DNA of 64,000 bases from Prostheceraeus crozeri (lineage: Eukaryota; Platyhelminthes; Polycladida; Euryleptidae), in assembly GCA_907163375.1 (NCBI GenBank), contig CAJQUW010005698.1, forward strand, positions 85,162-149,161. The letters run 5' to 3'. A program made the position numbers and the translations under genes. Within the stretch, counting starts at the first letter, position 1; every line of letters begins with the position of its first letter. The notes under the pieces were generated by a model. It worked only from the letters and a program-made list of their open reading frames with translations, searched no databases and had not been told where the DNA came from. Positions 12,010 to 22,825 of the stretch are shown here, piece by piece.

Positions 12010-14050
12010 AAGGGAAGAAAACAAGGCCAGCACATAATTCAATTGCGCTTTCTGAATGATGTTGTCAGGAACACCCTTTCAACTGAAATACATTAGTGGT
12101 GATTTTCCCATTCTAAAATATAGTGGTTTCAATTCTGGACATCAGGTTTTTAAACGTACCTGGTTCCCATTCGGTTTATCACGGTCTACTCTCTTCCCCA
12201 GGAAGAGTACATAATATAATCTCAAGGATAAATCGGATAGGTATAGCTAGCAGAAAACATTTGGGCTTCAAACACCTTCAGCAATCACAATCTTGCTTAG
12301 CGACCAAAACCACAACAGCGCTGATAGTCAACCGGAACTCTAATAAGAAAACCACGTGGGTTAGTGCTGAAACAAATTTAACCATACTCCTTATTAACAT
12401 ATTAAAACAAAATAATGACAGATTTGTGTTTGAATTACATAAGTTTGGATAACAGACAAACACCAACAACCCTCCACCAAACCTCAACGGACTAAAATTA
12501 GGGTGATGGATTGCATCCCTGCCATTTGCTCACAAGTCAGGAGGCGACAAGGCAATAACGCAAGATTGAGAGAAGAAAATTTGGGCTATTCAGAATGATT
12601 CCAAGCCAAGGATTGATAGGAAATCAATATTTCGAATCTCAAAACCAATAACCCTTCAGCACATCTTCGAAAACATAATGTTGCTAATTAGGCAAGAATC
12701 TTGAGTGTGATTTCTGTGCGAAAATCTGTGGTGTGTTCCTCACAGTTGCAGCAATGAAATTTTCATATTGTCAAAGAAATGTCATACAAATGTGTCTTGT
12801 TGATGCGTTACTCGATAGTTTTGCTCACAATGCTGAATGGCATCACGACTCTGAAGGTATATTACCAATCGAGAAATGTAGCTTGTAACCTCTGGAAATA
12901 TGAAAGAGACAGGACGGTACATAAAACGCTGTCATTGAGAAGTGAAAATTGCGATTGGAATGCAGGATGAATTTGGAAACTGCTCTTCGATGAGACCCTG
13001 CATCTTTAGATCGAAAAAAGACCGACATCAAAATCCGAAATAAGTTATACAACAATTGACTTTCATAGCGTCACCAGGCTTCCCGTTTAAAAACAAAAGA
13101 ATATAAAATCCGAAGCTACGTTTTTGTGTTGAAATCACCAGGCAAATAATACCAATTGCACTTTATTTTCATTAAAACAACAGCTGTTTCTCCAGCTGAA
13201 TGAATTTGTTATCTCATGTTATTTCAGAACGCCATTTCAATAATGATAAATTTTTAGATATTTGTGACATTTATCTGCTCTTTTAGAAAGTAATTTTTTG
13301 GATTTGACGTCCGTGCACAGAAATATATCGATGTCATTCTCTCTCGATCAAGTGCCAAAAACTCCATATCATGCTGCAGCAAGATATGATACCACAGGCA
13401 CTAGTAAATTATAACAACCACACTTTCTCTGTCACTTTATGACAGTCGAACGCTTTCCCAGCTGGTATGTAGCAGCAAACAAAGCAGCATACATTTCTTG
13501 TAGAAGTTAAGTCATTGAGTTGGTCTCCGCAGTTTTTCCAGCAATCTTAACCGCGTGCTTCTAGTCGGCTTTCCACATCATTTCGCTGTTTAAAAGACTT
13601 ATTGTTACATCTACAGGAACTTTCTCAGGTCTATCATGCCTTAATAACATCATTATTTATGTATGCATCTCACTGTTATGGTCATTGTATCCCTCATGTC
13701 TATTAGAAAAATTTTTGAGTGCTTTCAGAGAATGGCTCATAAACTACAGATTTGCGGCAAAGGATGCCCTTGTGTGTGTTTTTCCGCCGATTTGCAGAGC
13801 GTTTTACAGAAAGCCGGACTGAATTTTCTTAAATGTTGTGAAAATAACTCACATCCCCTGAAACTTTTCTTACCTCGTCGTCTTCCTCGAACTGGCCACT
13901 TTTGTATTACTGTGTGCACTACTACGAGGCGCTTGAATTAATTTTTTCCTTGGTTCTGCCAACAATTTAATGAATGTCTTTATAATGAACGGTATTAGTG
14001 TTACTTACTTTGCTTGTACTTTTTCGATTTTCATTTATTTGAAATATACA
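12010..14050. other. gene-less stretch
   Basis: Scattered frames up to 109 codons (12123-12452) have no motif or composition I recognise. No RNA gene seen. Confidence 0.5.
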
Positions 14051-14052
14051 CA

Positions 14053-14080
14053 TCTCTACTCTACTCTACTCTACTCTACT
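14053..14080 (+). repeat. (CTACT)n microsatellite
   Basis: About five and a half copies of the pentamer CTACT, ending 18 bases before the target duplication of the hAT element at 14107. Confidence 0.9.
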
Positions 14081-14341
14081 ATTTGAGACTAACAGTAACT
14101 TTCCAACAGGAATGCGGTCGGAGTCCCGTTGTCCTATCTTTTTTGCCGTAGTCGGAGTCCTATCAAATGATAGGACTCCGGCCTACAACAAGTCACCGAA
14201 ATATAATTCAAAAAAATTATTTATCCTCGTGCATAGCTGTCGCTGTTTTGATGTCAACTTTATCCGTCAAAAATGAAAGTGCAGAGACAGCAGTGCATGC
14301 ATTTGCAATTTTTGGAGAGGGATGGGGGATTTTCCTGCCTG

Positions 14342-16190
14342 GGGCCTGTTTCATAAAATTAAGCAGTCTGATATGTATCAGTAGCATTTTCAGCAGTGAA
14401 ATATAAAGCACTGCTTTAAATTGCGTTTCATAAAAATTAATTTTCCGACTGAAGATTAAGCAGTCTAAATTAATCAGTGATACATATTGCGTTTCATAAA
14501 GATTTCGGACTGATGAAAACACTGATATATATCAGTGTGATTGAGTGATTAAAACAATTGTGGATAATTCTTCGTAAATAAAATAATTTTTTGACAGCAT
14601 AGAGTAAATAATATGTAGGTAGAGTGTCCGACTTAATAAAGTATTTGTATACAGTGAACAATTTTTATAATGAAAAGATTCAGTTTTTTTTCGGAGATTA
14701 CGTTCCTGCGGTCCAAAACATTATTTGAGCAGCGTTTGAAAAAACCTCTATATTTGCCAATTTAATTACTAACCGACATTACTCCCCGTTGTAAGAAGTA
14801 TGAAAACAAGTTGGATATCAAAAGGAATGAAATATTCGCTAACAAGCATCGCAAACTAAGCGGAAATTTGTGCTGATGATCAAGAAAATGTAATGAACTG
14901 GCATTTATAATGGAAATCTTCATAAAAAGATTGAGATTTTATTGTGCTGTCGTGGCTGAAAATTTCCATATTTTATGATTCAATTTTCATCGCATGAGAA
15001 TTTATGGATTGAGTAAATTCATGTTTCACTTTCTTGAATCTGAATGGTGATGTGCGACCCCAATTTTACATCTTGTCAAAGGTAAATGAAAATCATTGTC
15101 CTTTGATTCTGTTATTTTGCTCTACCTAGCTGCTTGAGAATAAGATCGCGCTTAAAAAGATTCTCTTGTGGTTTCAGCCATGAAAGCAATGGGTCATCGA
15201 GTTTGCTAAATTTAACAAACATTACCGCTCCGAGGCTTGTCATGACACGGACAATCTGTAAATGTAATCTCATTTCCATCTGCTTATAATACTAACATAA
15301 TCAGTCAATTCCGTGGTAATTTCTTCAAACTGCACAAATGCGCATATCTCACATTTGAGACAATCCAACTGTATTCACCTCGAGTTCATTTAATAAAAAT
15401 CGAAAGTGTAATATACATTGGAGATTTACTAAATGCGGGAGTCTCTCACTCTACCTAATATACCTACTCTTATTTTGACAGTTAATTGAAATAATAATTA
15501 GAGAAGTCAATCTGAGCAAATGGTGGAATATTTGAGAATCTTTTTTTCTAGCTGTCATCAATGTATAAAGTCAATACCTCAACGTCTTTTAATATTGAAA
15601 TGATTTCATGACATGCCGTACCTCATTACACGAAAGAAATCGAAGCCCTCAAAGCAACCCTTTATAATTTTGCTGTTACCGGACGTTTTATCGTCACAAA
15701 CATTGCCACTTTTCAAAGGAAGAATTTTTCAATAAACAATTCTGACAAATAGTTTGTTACTGACAGTAAAATTGAAAATCAAAAGCCGTTTTCTTCCCAT
15801 TTTTAAGTTGTATTTGCAATCATTTCTCCGATATTTTAAGTTTCTATAACTTTCTCGATGATCATTCACAGATTTATCAACCTCAAGATGTTGATAGAAA
15901 TTTTCACATTTGCATCAGTGAATTTCCATATTTTCAATTTTCGCGCGCTACTGATACTTCTTTGTGAAACGCAATTCTTTTCCAGACTGCTTAAAATACT
16001 GATTTTAAGCAGTGTGGGACTGATATAAATCACTGCTTAATATTTGGTTTTGTGAAACGCTGTTAATTTCGACTGCTTTCAATCACTGATTTAAATCACT
16101 GCTTTATATTTATTTTATGAAACGCAGAAAACTTTCCACACTGATAAAACCACTGATATAAAGCACTGATTTATTTTATGAAACAGGCCC
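14342..16190. mobile_element. nested terminal-inverted-repeat element (GGGCCTGTTTCAT ends)
   Basis: The left end reads GGGCCTGTTTCATAAAAT and the right end finishes ATTTTATGAAACAGGCCC, an 18-bp inverted repeat flanked by CTG on both sides (14339-14341 and 16191-16193). Both subterminal regions carry several copies of TTTCATAAAA or GTGAAACGC next to CAGTG/CACTG...TTTAAATCACTG-like palindromes. A 3-bp duplication with GGGCCTGTTTCA-type ends suggests PIF/Harbinger, but no transposase is present and the superfamily is not proven. It sits inside the hAT element 14107-16450 and itself contains the repeat 14616-15457. Confidence 0.75.
14616..15457. repeat. dispersed repeat with TAGGTAGAGTG inverted ends, copy 1
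   Basis: Starts TAGGTAGAGTG and ends CACTCTACCTA, an 11-bp inverted repeat. The interior matches 33969-34752 along its length (TATACAGTGAA, GATTACGTTC, AAGTTGGATATCAAAAGGAA, GTCATGACACGGAC) and, more weakly, 57831-58190. No coding capacity is seen. It looks like a non-autonomous DNA element. Confidence 0.7.
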
Positions 16191-16587
16191 CTGGTAGAGA
16201 CGAGAAAAACCATGTGAAGCACACAAACAAGTGATGTGCATAGTTGGTAAACTTTCATAGAAAATGATTGATTTGCTATTGCAGTGATTCCTAAAATCAG
16301 GCTCAGATAAGCCCATAATGATCTATGATGTAGGCTACCTGAACTAAGGCTGACATGCTTGCTACCCGTAGTAGGAGTCCTATCAAAAGCCGGAGTCCTA
16401 TCAAACCCGGAGTCGGAGTCATATCAAAATGATAGGACTCCGCATTCCCCCTTTGCAATAATTTATTCGCAGGAGCGTAGCACTGGTGCAAATAGAAGCA
16501 ATGTCGTTGCCGTAACGTTCTTCATGAAATCTTGTGCAAGCTTGTGTGCAAGATGTACAGTGGTGTTACATAATTCAGTGATCCTAC

Positions 16588-16755
16588 TATTATGTTTTCT
16601 ATTGTATTGTAGTATTACTTAGTATACATGACAAAAGTAAAAAGCATCGAATTTCAGTTCGCAATGTTCTGAAAGTCCATATTTAAAACACATTACAGTT
16701 CATGAAAATAATTCATTAGTGTAGACAAACAATTGTTTAAATCATAAACACCATA
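16588..16755 (-). repeat. 3' LTR of minus-strand gypsy element
   Basis: 168 bp, identical to 21456-21623. On the element strand it begins TATGGTGTTTATG and ends GAAAACATAATA. The adjacent internal side carries the polypurine tract. Confidence 0.92.
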
Positions 16756-16862
16756 TATTCCCTCTCGTTAAAAGAGGAAGACTCGGAAGAATCGTCACAA
16801 ACGATAATGCCATATCAGACAAGCGTTATCTGAACAGCATAATAGTTCCACGTTCAATAAAA

Positions 16863-17192
16863 TCAATAATAAACATAATCTGAGTCACGCAATTCACGTC
16901 GGTGTCGGGGACCTCTTCTTTGGTACACTGGTTCCTCCACAATGACTCGCCTTGGTCTTCGGACATCACGATTCGCACCTCGTAGACATGTACTTGTAGC
17001 ACTCGTACCCTCGCTAGGTACATCCGGCAGCTCGCACTCTTCTGGCTCCACGTCACTCTCGCACGACCGATCCTTCGACACATGTTTGACGTGCCACTTC
17101 TGACCATTGTTCAGAATCACTGACTTGGAACCAATGATCTTTGACACAAAGAGATTTCGGCTGATTTTGCCAGATCGGGATGCTTCACACAC
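16863..17192 (-). pseudogene. gypsy pol C-terminal tail after integrase
   Basis: Frame shifted relative to the integrase core. It has GKISRNLFVSKIIGSKSVIL, a short beta-rich post-integrase segment, followed by an Arg/Glu-rich tail ending DSDYVYY. It is the likely C-terminus of the pol polyprotein of the element 16588-21623. Confidence 0.6.
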
Positions 17193-17712
17193 ACCCTCTC
17201 ACCGATCGGAAACGTTCTTGAAACCTAACTTTCTTCTGTTTTTGCTTTCTACCTGTATCTATAAAAGAGCTAAGTTTGGTGCGCATTTCGCGACCATGAA
17301 GTAACAAACTAGGTGATTGCAATGTAGTAGAATGAGGAGAAGAACGATAGGTATGCAAGAAACATCGTATATGATCAACAACTGGAACCTTCATCAACTG
17401 TGCTAATTCTACCTGTTCAGAAAGTGTGCGGTTAAATCTTTCAACAACTGAATTTGATTCAGGATTGTAAAGGGGTGATCGCACATGTGAAATGTTTCTT
17501 TCTTTCAGAAAGTCCGAGAACATAGAAGACACAAACTGGCTGCCATTATCAGACAGTAACTCACTAGGCAAACCTTCTCTAGAGAAAACACTATTCAGAA
17601 AATTAATCACCTTATCCGTCTCAACACTGGGGAGAAAACTAACTTCAGGCCATTTGCTGTGAAGATCAACAAGAACGATCGCGTATCTCATGTATGCCGG
17701 TAAATCGTACAT
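17185..17712 (-). pseudogene. gypsy integrase core (minus-strand element)
   Basis: A 175-codon frame holding the integrase catalytic domain: first Asp in VLVDLHSKWPEV, second Asp in LLSDNGSQFVS, and Glu in NSVVERFNRTL, so the D,D-35-E triad is intact. It joins 3' DNA ends of the reverse-transcribed element to the host. A degenerate upstream zinc-binding H2C2 region can be traced in other frames at about 17780-18135, so the polyprotein is interrupted. The C-terminal tail continues in another frame at 16863-17192. Confidence 0.85.
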
Positions 17713-18198
17713 CGGACCTTTGATATCGAACTGCTACACGTTGCCAAGGAGATTCTGGAAGGGGCAATCTATCATTTGAAGGAGCAGGACCATTTTTGAA
17801 TTATTTGCTAGAGCCTTGACAAACACAACAAGCTTTAAATCTTTCTTCTATCGCTTTAATCCATAGCTGGCCACCAATACATCGAACGTAATCGTGATTT
17901 TGTTCTCTGAATACCCAATGAGATTCATGAGCCAAATCGATCAAATCATTTCTCAAAGACACAGGGACGACAACCGTAGACCACGTAAAATCTGATGCTT
18001 GTGGACTGACAATTTCATTTTGGATAAGATAGAAGGGACGTAATTCAGCGGGAATATCTTTCTATTTGGCCATCTGGTTTCAATGAAATGACGGATTCGC
18101 AAGAGGTCTGGACATTGTTCGCAAGAAGCCTTCAAAGTTCTGAATCGTGATGGAACTCATTATAACAATCATCTGTATCATCTGACAAAAAGTACACC

Positions 18199-18600
18199 AT
18201 GTCTTCTACCGGAATCGAGAACAGTATCAGGAATAGTATTGTCACAGCCTCTCTTGTACTGTACATCAAAGTTGAATGCCATCAATCTGTGGCCCACCTC
18301 GCCAAACGCAAACTCATCCTATCAAAACCTTTGCGGGAAAATATCATTCTCATGGCTCGTGGTCGGTTTCCAATACAAATCGTCTACCAAGTAAGTATGG
18401 CCTCCATCTCTCGCATGCCCAGACTAACGCCAAACTCTCTTTCTCTGTAGTAGAGAATTTCCTTTCTGATTCGGACAATCTTCTCGAAGCAAATTCGACA
18501 GTGCGCTTTCCAAGAATGGGGTCGATGATGGATAAAGTGGCTCCTAAGCCGACATTAGAGCGTCTGTGGAGACAACGACTGGAAGCCTAACATCAAATGG
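18199..18600 (-). pseudogene. gypsy RNase H domain, frameshifted
   Basis: Minus-strand translation of 18450-18600 in shifting frames gives VSTDA, GLGATLSIIDP, FASRRLSESERKFS, the RNase H order of gypsy pol, followed by an ETDH-type Asp region near 18330. At least one base is missing near 18565. It degrades the RNA of the RNA/DNA hybrid during reverse transcription in intact elements. Confidence 0.6.
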
Positions 18601-18639
18601 TGCTAAAGCTGTACTATTACTAATCAAGACTTCATCTTG

Positions 18640-19490
18640 TCAAAAGTGACCTGTGCTTCGTGAGACCAATGTAAAATGAGATGAATTCATCAACTCACGT
18701 AATGGTTCTACCAAAGTAGAGAAATTTGAAATATGCTTCGCGTAGTACCCAAATGCACCAAGTGTGGAACGCCGCGCACCAAAAGAAGACGGACTAGGAG
18801 ACTGTACTAAAGCTTTCACCTTCTCACCTGAGGGTTTGATCCCGTGTTGATCAACATCGTGTCCTAAATACGTAATCTTGCCGACACCAAGCAAACACTT
18901 CGACTCGTTAAGCTTAACATTGTGTTCTGTCAAACGCTTCAAAACAGCATTCAATCGCTGATTGTGAATGTCAGTTGAAGGACCAGAAACCAACACGTCA
19001 TCTAGATAGCATGCGACTCCATCAATACCTTTCAAAATTTTTGACATCACTGACTGGAATGCAGAGGGACATGAGGCTAAGCCAAAGGGACATCGCTTAA
19101 AGCGGAACAAGCCATCGGTACTATGAATGTGGTGAGTCTCTGCTATCCTCGTGTAAAGTAAGTTGCAAAGTAAGCTTCAGATAAATCAAGCTTAGAGAAA
19201 GTACATGAACCTTTCATAGAACTCATCAGTTCTTCAACTCTTGGTATTGGGTACCCATCAACAATGACAGCTTGATCGCAGCGCGCAAATCAACACAAAT
19301 TCTGATTTTGCCGTTTCGCTTTCTGTACTATAACAAGATTCGATATCCATTCGGAAGCATCTACTCTCTCAATGACATCAGCTGAGAGCAACCTCTGGAC
19401 TTCATTGCTAACTTGGTCTCGGATAGAAAACGGGATCTGTCTCAAGGACTGTCGTACAGGCTTAACATCAGGGTTAATGCGAACTTTGTG
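18640..19490 (-). pseudogene. gypsy reverse transcriptase (minus-strand element)
   Basis: The frame 18640-19110 carries FRFKRCPFGLASCPSAFQ, the catalytic YLDDVLVSG box and the thumb segment ITYLGHDV. The upstream part (VKPVRQSLRQIPFSIRD, VIERVDASEW, LVIVQKAK) is in another frame at 19290-19490, and the fingers/palm region between (SKLDLSEAYF-like) is broken by further shifts at 19110-19290. The catalytic Asp pair is present, but the gene cannot be translated through. Confidence 0.85.
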
Positions 19491-19566
19491 AATATAGCCT
19501 TTGATACATCCAAGAACGGTACCATCTGCATGAGAAGCAGGAGTAGAGCATATCGCAGCAGTGCGA

Positions 19567-20007
19567 TCAACGTGAGACGACTGAGTACGGAACTGAGATG
19601 AGCAACTGAAGCAGACTGAAAAACTGAACTGACTGAGACAAAGGAACAACGGACTGACTTGACTGAGCAGTAGAACTTGACTGTGAAATGGAGCTGGCAT
19701 GCAAAACTGAATTAGACTGGGCGACTGAGCAAGACTGAGGAGATGACAACGACTGAACTGTACGAGGAACTTGAAAATCGAAAGCCGAGGACGCAACTGA
19801 CCCAGTGGTAGGAGTAACAGAGATGACATGAGACGTAGGGGTAGCAGTAGAACTAGGAGATACATGAGACGTAGACAAAACAGGTTGTGAAGAGACATGA
19901 CTATCACTAACATGACAAATCGATTTGGAATTAGGAGTGAGAAGATCCCAAAGATTCTTTCCTGACACTCTGAAAACGTCGGAGCAGATCACGACCAAAC
20001 AAAACAT
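19567..20007 (-). pseudogene. Ser/Thr/Gln-rich linker between protease and RT
   Basis: A 146-codon frame dominated by Ser, Thr, Gln, Val and Pro (SSTATPTSHVISVTPTTGS, SSISQSSSTAQSSQS). It lies exactly between the protease and RT modules of the element 16588-21623, so it is an unstructured polyprotein linker rather than a gene of its own. The same region in a second frame (19290-19913) continues into the RT N-terminus. Confidence 0.55.
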
Positions 20008-20131
20008 CTTTGTCCTTAAGTGTCACAACCACAAATGGTACAGTAGAAACTTTCTAATCCATCTCGAGAAGTGCAACGTAATTCAATCCTGCCAATGACT
20101 TTCACTCTCTCACCAGTATAAGTAAACACTC

Positions 20132-20530
20132 TCATCGAGCAAGCTTGTAAAGAATCATCAATTTCATCCTGTTGAACACACAATCAGCTAATACATGATC
20201 TGGAATAATATTAATTCCGCAACCAGTATCGAGTACACCCGTAAGAGCTTTGTCATGAACAACCAACGTAGAGGAAAACTTCTCATCTTTATTTGGATTC
20301 CCAAGACTACAAATCGTAATGCAACATATGGTGGAATCATCATTCTGTTCATGTGAGATTTCATTCACTCTGAAGTTCTTTCCTCTCGACTGCCTTCTGT
20401 GAAAATTACTCGGGGTGCTTGAACGGTTGTAACCTGGATTTGATTGACTTCTAGGACGGCTGCTACATACCTTAGAAACATGTCCAAAACCTTTTTGCAG
20501 TAGTTGCAAGTCTTGTTCCTTGCAAAACAA
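20132..20530 (-). pseudogene. gypsy aspartic protease
   Basis: Contains VLDTGCGINIIPDHVL: the aspartic-protease active-site loop, here DTGC rather than the usual DTGA/DTGS. It is preceded by a basic segment following the gag zinc knuckle, with which it overlaps in another frame (20365-20530). It cleaves the polyprotein in functional elements. Confidence 0.75.
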
Positions 20531-21284
20531 TTCTCATAAGTAGCTACGTGTTTATCTGAGCCGCATCTGTAACATGTCCGTGGTGGTGAGGATCCGGTAC
20601 CGGTATTAGGCCTACTTGAATTTGGCTTGCGCCACGAATTCCTATTGCCTTCACGGTTAGGCGTGTTTCGTTCGCGTTGCCTAGAGCGGATGTGAAAAGC
20701 GTTGTGACTCGAAGAGTTATGAGTCCTAAGAGTTGAACTTTCCTGCGCTACGCGTTCATACTCTTTCGCAATTTCAACTGCCTTTGCAAAAGTCAAATTT
20801 ACTATCATCCTGCAGTAATAGCTTCTCTCTGACCCTATTGTCTTGGACACCGATAATGAGCTGTCCCCAACAACGACTCATTAAGCGGATCCTTACTGAC
20901 CTTGAATCGCAGCTGGATGCAATCTGACGTAAGTCAGAAGTAAAACTCTCAATACTTTCACCTTGCTTCTGCTTCCTCTCATTGAATTTCAATCTATGAG
21001 TCCACTTTGATGTGGTACCAACAAAATAGCTATGCATTGATTTCTTAAATCAGACAACGTACTGACATCGGAACTGTCAAATGTGTATAAAATCCTTTGT
21101 CCTTCTGGACCCAAACAAGAAATCAGTAATGCCCTGCACCTGGTTCTTCCTTAGAAGCGTCAAGACCCACGGCTAGCAAGTAATTATCGTAAGTCCTAAT
21201 CCATGTATCCCACGCAATGGGAGGCTCACCAGGAGAATGGAGAAAAGGAGTGGGTGCTGGAACACCCGTAATAACACTGGCCAT
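20365..21284 (-). pseudogene. gypsy gag with zinc knuckle
   Basis: The minus-strand ATG at 21282-21284 opens MASVITGVPAPTPFLHSPGE, a typical gypsy gag start, about 170 bases inside the 5' LTR. The frame is soon lost; gag pieces continue at 20774-21037 (KWTHRLKFNERKQKQGESIE, the gag retrotransposon helix region) and 20365-20850, which ends in the nucleocapsid CYRCGSDKHVATYENC and CNYCKK knuckles. At least two frameshifts. It would form the virus-like particle core. Confidence 0.75.
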
Positions 21285-21435
21285 GTCAACAAAATTCAGA
21301 GAAAGAAACTAAGTCTAGCCTAAGTTCTCAAGTAAGCAAAATTTATACACCTAAGGATTTAAAAATTTATTACTCGAATAGTAAAGCAAAAACAGAAGAA
21401 CTTAGTAAATAATTTTCGACATCCTCGTCGCCAAT

Positions 21436-21460
21436 ATTATGTTCCTCGTCGCCAATATTA
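21436..21460 (-). repeat. duplicated LTR-end/primer-site junction
   Basis: The unit CCTCGTCGCCAATATTATGTT occurs twice in tandem (about 21423-21464). On the element strand this is the last bases of the 5' LTR plus the primer-binding site, repeated once. Only the copy adjoining 21456 belongs to the true LTR end. Confidence 0.75.
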
Positions 21461-21623
21461 TGTTTTCTATTGTATTGTAGTATTACTTAGTATACATGAC
21501 AAAAGTAAAAAGCATCGAATTTCAGTTCGCAATGTTCTGAAAGTCCATATTTAAAACACATTACAGTTCATGAAAATAATTCATTAGTGTAGACAAACAA
21601 TTGTTTAAATCATAAACACCATA
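21456..21623 (-). repeat. 5' LTR of minus-strand gypsy element
   Basis: 168 bp, identical to the 3' LTR at 16588-16755 over the whole length. The left side adjoins the primer-binding site. Confidence 0.92.
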
Positions 21624-21739
21624 CCTACCAGCCGCACATCTTTTGCATGGTAATCTGATCTATCGTGTGTCTGATCCCCGCTACATGCCTTAATGTCGGC
21701 GGTCACAATTGTAACGAGTTATTTATTCATTGATTATTA

Positions 21740-21880
21740 TTGCCTTGACAACTGATGTGTGGTGGTGAGGGTTTGATCCTGCCAATTGACAGAGTCGCGT
21801 AAGTGGCTCGTAGCTCAGTTGGTTAGACCACAGGTCTGTAAAAGTGGAAACCTTTTGTACGACAAAAGTTGCTTGCCATA
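21740..21880 (+). repeat. tRNA-like (SINE?) promoter fragments
   Basis: GGGTTTGATCC at about 21769 resembles a pol III B box and TAGCTCAGTTGGTTAGACCA at 21813-21832 matches a tRNA D-arm/A box. They are in the wrong order for one tRNA gene and no full cloverleaf can be drawn, so tRNA-derived SINE debris is more likely than a tRNA gene. Confidence 0.35.
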
Positions 21881-21884
21881 TTTA

Positions 21885-22305
21885 CTGCCTGGAGTGTTTG
21901 CTAAAATGAAAGTGAACCCGCACTGTTTCTATAAATCATGTTTGAAACGTGCATAGGTCAAGCTGTGAAAACATATTTCAGTACTACTTAGAAATAGTAG
22001 ACGATTGGACGATTAGAGGGAGAGAGACGGGAGCAAGGGTGTTCATCTTGGCCAGATCGTGGTGACCCGCTCTCAGATATTTATGCGGAAAGGAAATTTG
22101 TTTTTCATATTGAACTAAAGTTTTCAGTCTTCAACACCTGCTGATGCTTGGTAGATCAATCTATCAAGCAAACTCTATCCCGAAAGGCAATCTGATTTGG
22201 ATTGCATGCCAATCATTATTATTGGTTTTAGGGAAATTTCTTGAAAAAATTAATTCGTGACCGTGCACTTTTTTCCTTCGAAGGGAATTTTTGATTGAAG
22301 AGACC
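21885..22305. other. spacer between the two gypsy elements
   Basis: Ordinary AT-rich sequence; nothing recognised. Gypsy 2 begins at 22306. Confidence 0.5.
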
Positions 22306-22661
22306 TGCAACAGCCGCTATCCCTCTCTACTGTTCCTGCTTATTACCTCGTCCCGCGTTCTCAACGGTGCTCAGATTATGAGTGTCAGCTGGGCCAAACC
22401 GAATCTGGTCTCAACTCAAACAAACTCCTATTCTACGTTTCATTTGGTGCATAAACTATTGTTGTGTGTTATTTTGTTTCTCTACACTAATTGTGAATAA
22501 AGGTGAACTGAAAGTTCATGTTCTGTGTCAGTATATAAACTCATGCTTTTCATGAATAAAGTACGGACGTGTGAAAGTAATAACTTGTTATTACTTAGAT
22601 ATCTCAGAGTGGGACTTGAAAGTCGTGTTGGGAATCGCCGATCACAGAGTGGGCTAAAGCA
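22306..22661 (+). repeat. 5' LTR of plus-strand gypsy element
   Basis: Includes a TATA-like GTATATAAAC at about 22533 and two AATAAA signals (about 22497 and 22554), the expected promoter and polyadenylation signals of an LTR. One mismatch against 26884-27239. Confidence 0.92.
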
Positions 22662-22825
22662 TTGGCGAGCTCGCCTGAGAGCCGTCGGTTCTTCTACTGC
22701 CCACTTCTTCACACTAAGGATTTCTATCTGTTTCACTTGTCACTTCTACTCTCCTATTTCTGTTTTCTCGTAGGGACTAGGGACACTAAGGACACTAAGT
22801 TTCAGCACGCCAACTTCGCAACGTC

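Larger units (their letters stand above)
14107..16450. mobile_element. non-autonomous hAT element with nested insertions, 2344 bp
   Basis: The left end begins CAGGAATGCGG and the right end finishes CCGCATTCCCC. The flanking octamers CTTTCCAA (14099-14106) and CTTTGCAA (16451-16458) match at seven of eight positions, as expected for a hAT target duplication. Both ends carry short palindromes built on GGAGTCCTATCA and its complement: a perfect 13-bp stem at 14153-14180 and a one-mismatch stem at 16414-16442. Subterminal repeats of this kind are typical transposase binding sites. No transposase frame is present. Most of the interior is a second element (14342-16190). Confidence 0.75.
16588..21623 (-). 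mobile_element. Ty3/gypsy LTR retrotransposon, minus strand, 5036 bp
   Basis: Bounded by two identical 168-bp LTRs (16588-16755 and 21456-21623) and a 5-bp target duplication CCTAC (16583-16587, 21624-21628). On the minus strand the order is LTR, primer-binding site TGGCGACGAGG (fits the 3' end of a tRNA-Ser(GCU)-type tRNA), gag, protease, reverse transcriptase, RNase H, integrase, purine tract GAGAGGGAA, LTR. This order is diagnostic for Ty3/gypsy. Gag and pol are cut by several frameshifts even though the LTRs are identical. Confidence 0.92.

Noticed and set aside
12123-12452. 109-codon open frame with antisense partner
   Set aside because: No recognisable domain or codon pattern; overlapping antisense frames of similar length suggest chance.
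13663-13941. Cys-containing 92-codon frame
   Set aside because: Cys spacing fits no known finger and no splice context supports it.
21740-21850. Possible tRNA gene
   Set aside because: A-box-like and B-box-like motifs occur in the wrong order and no cloverleaf can be formed.
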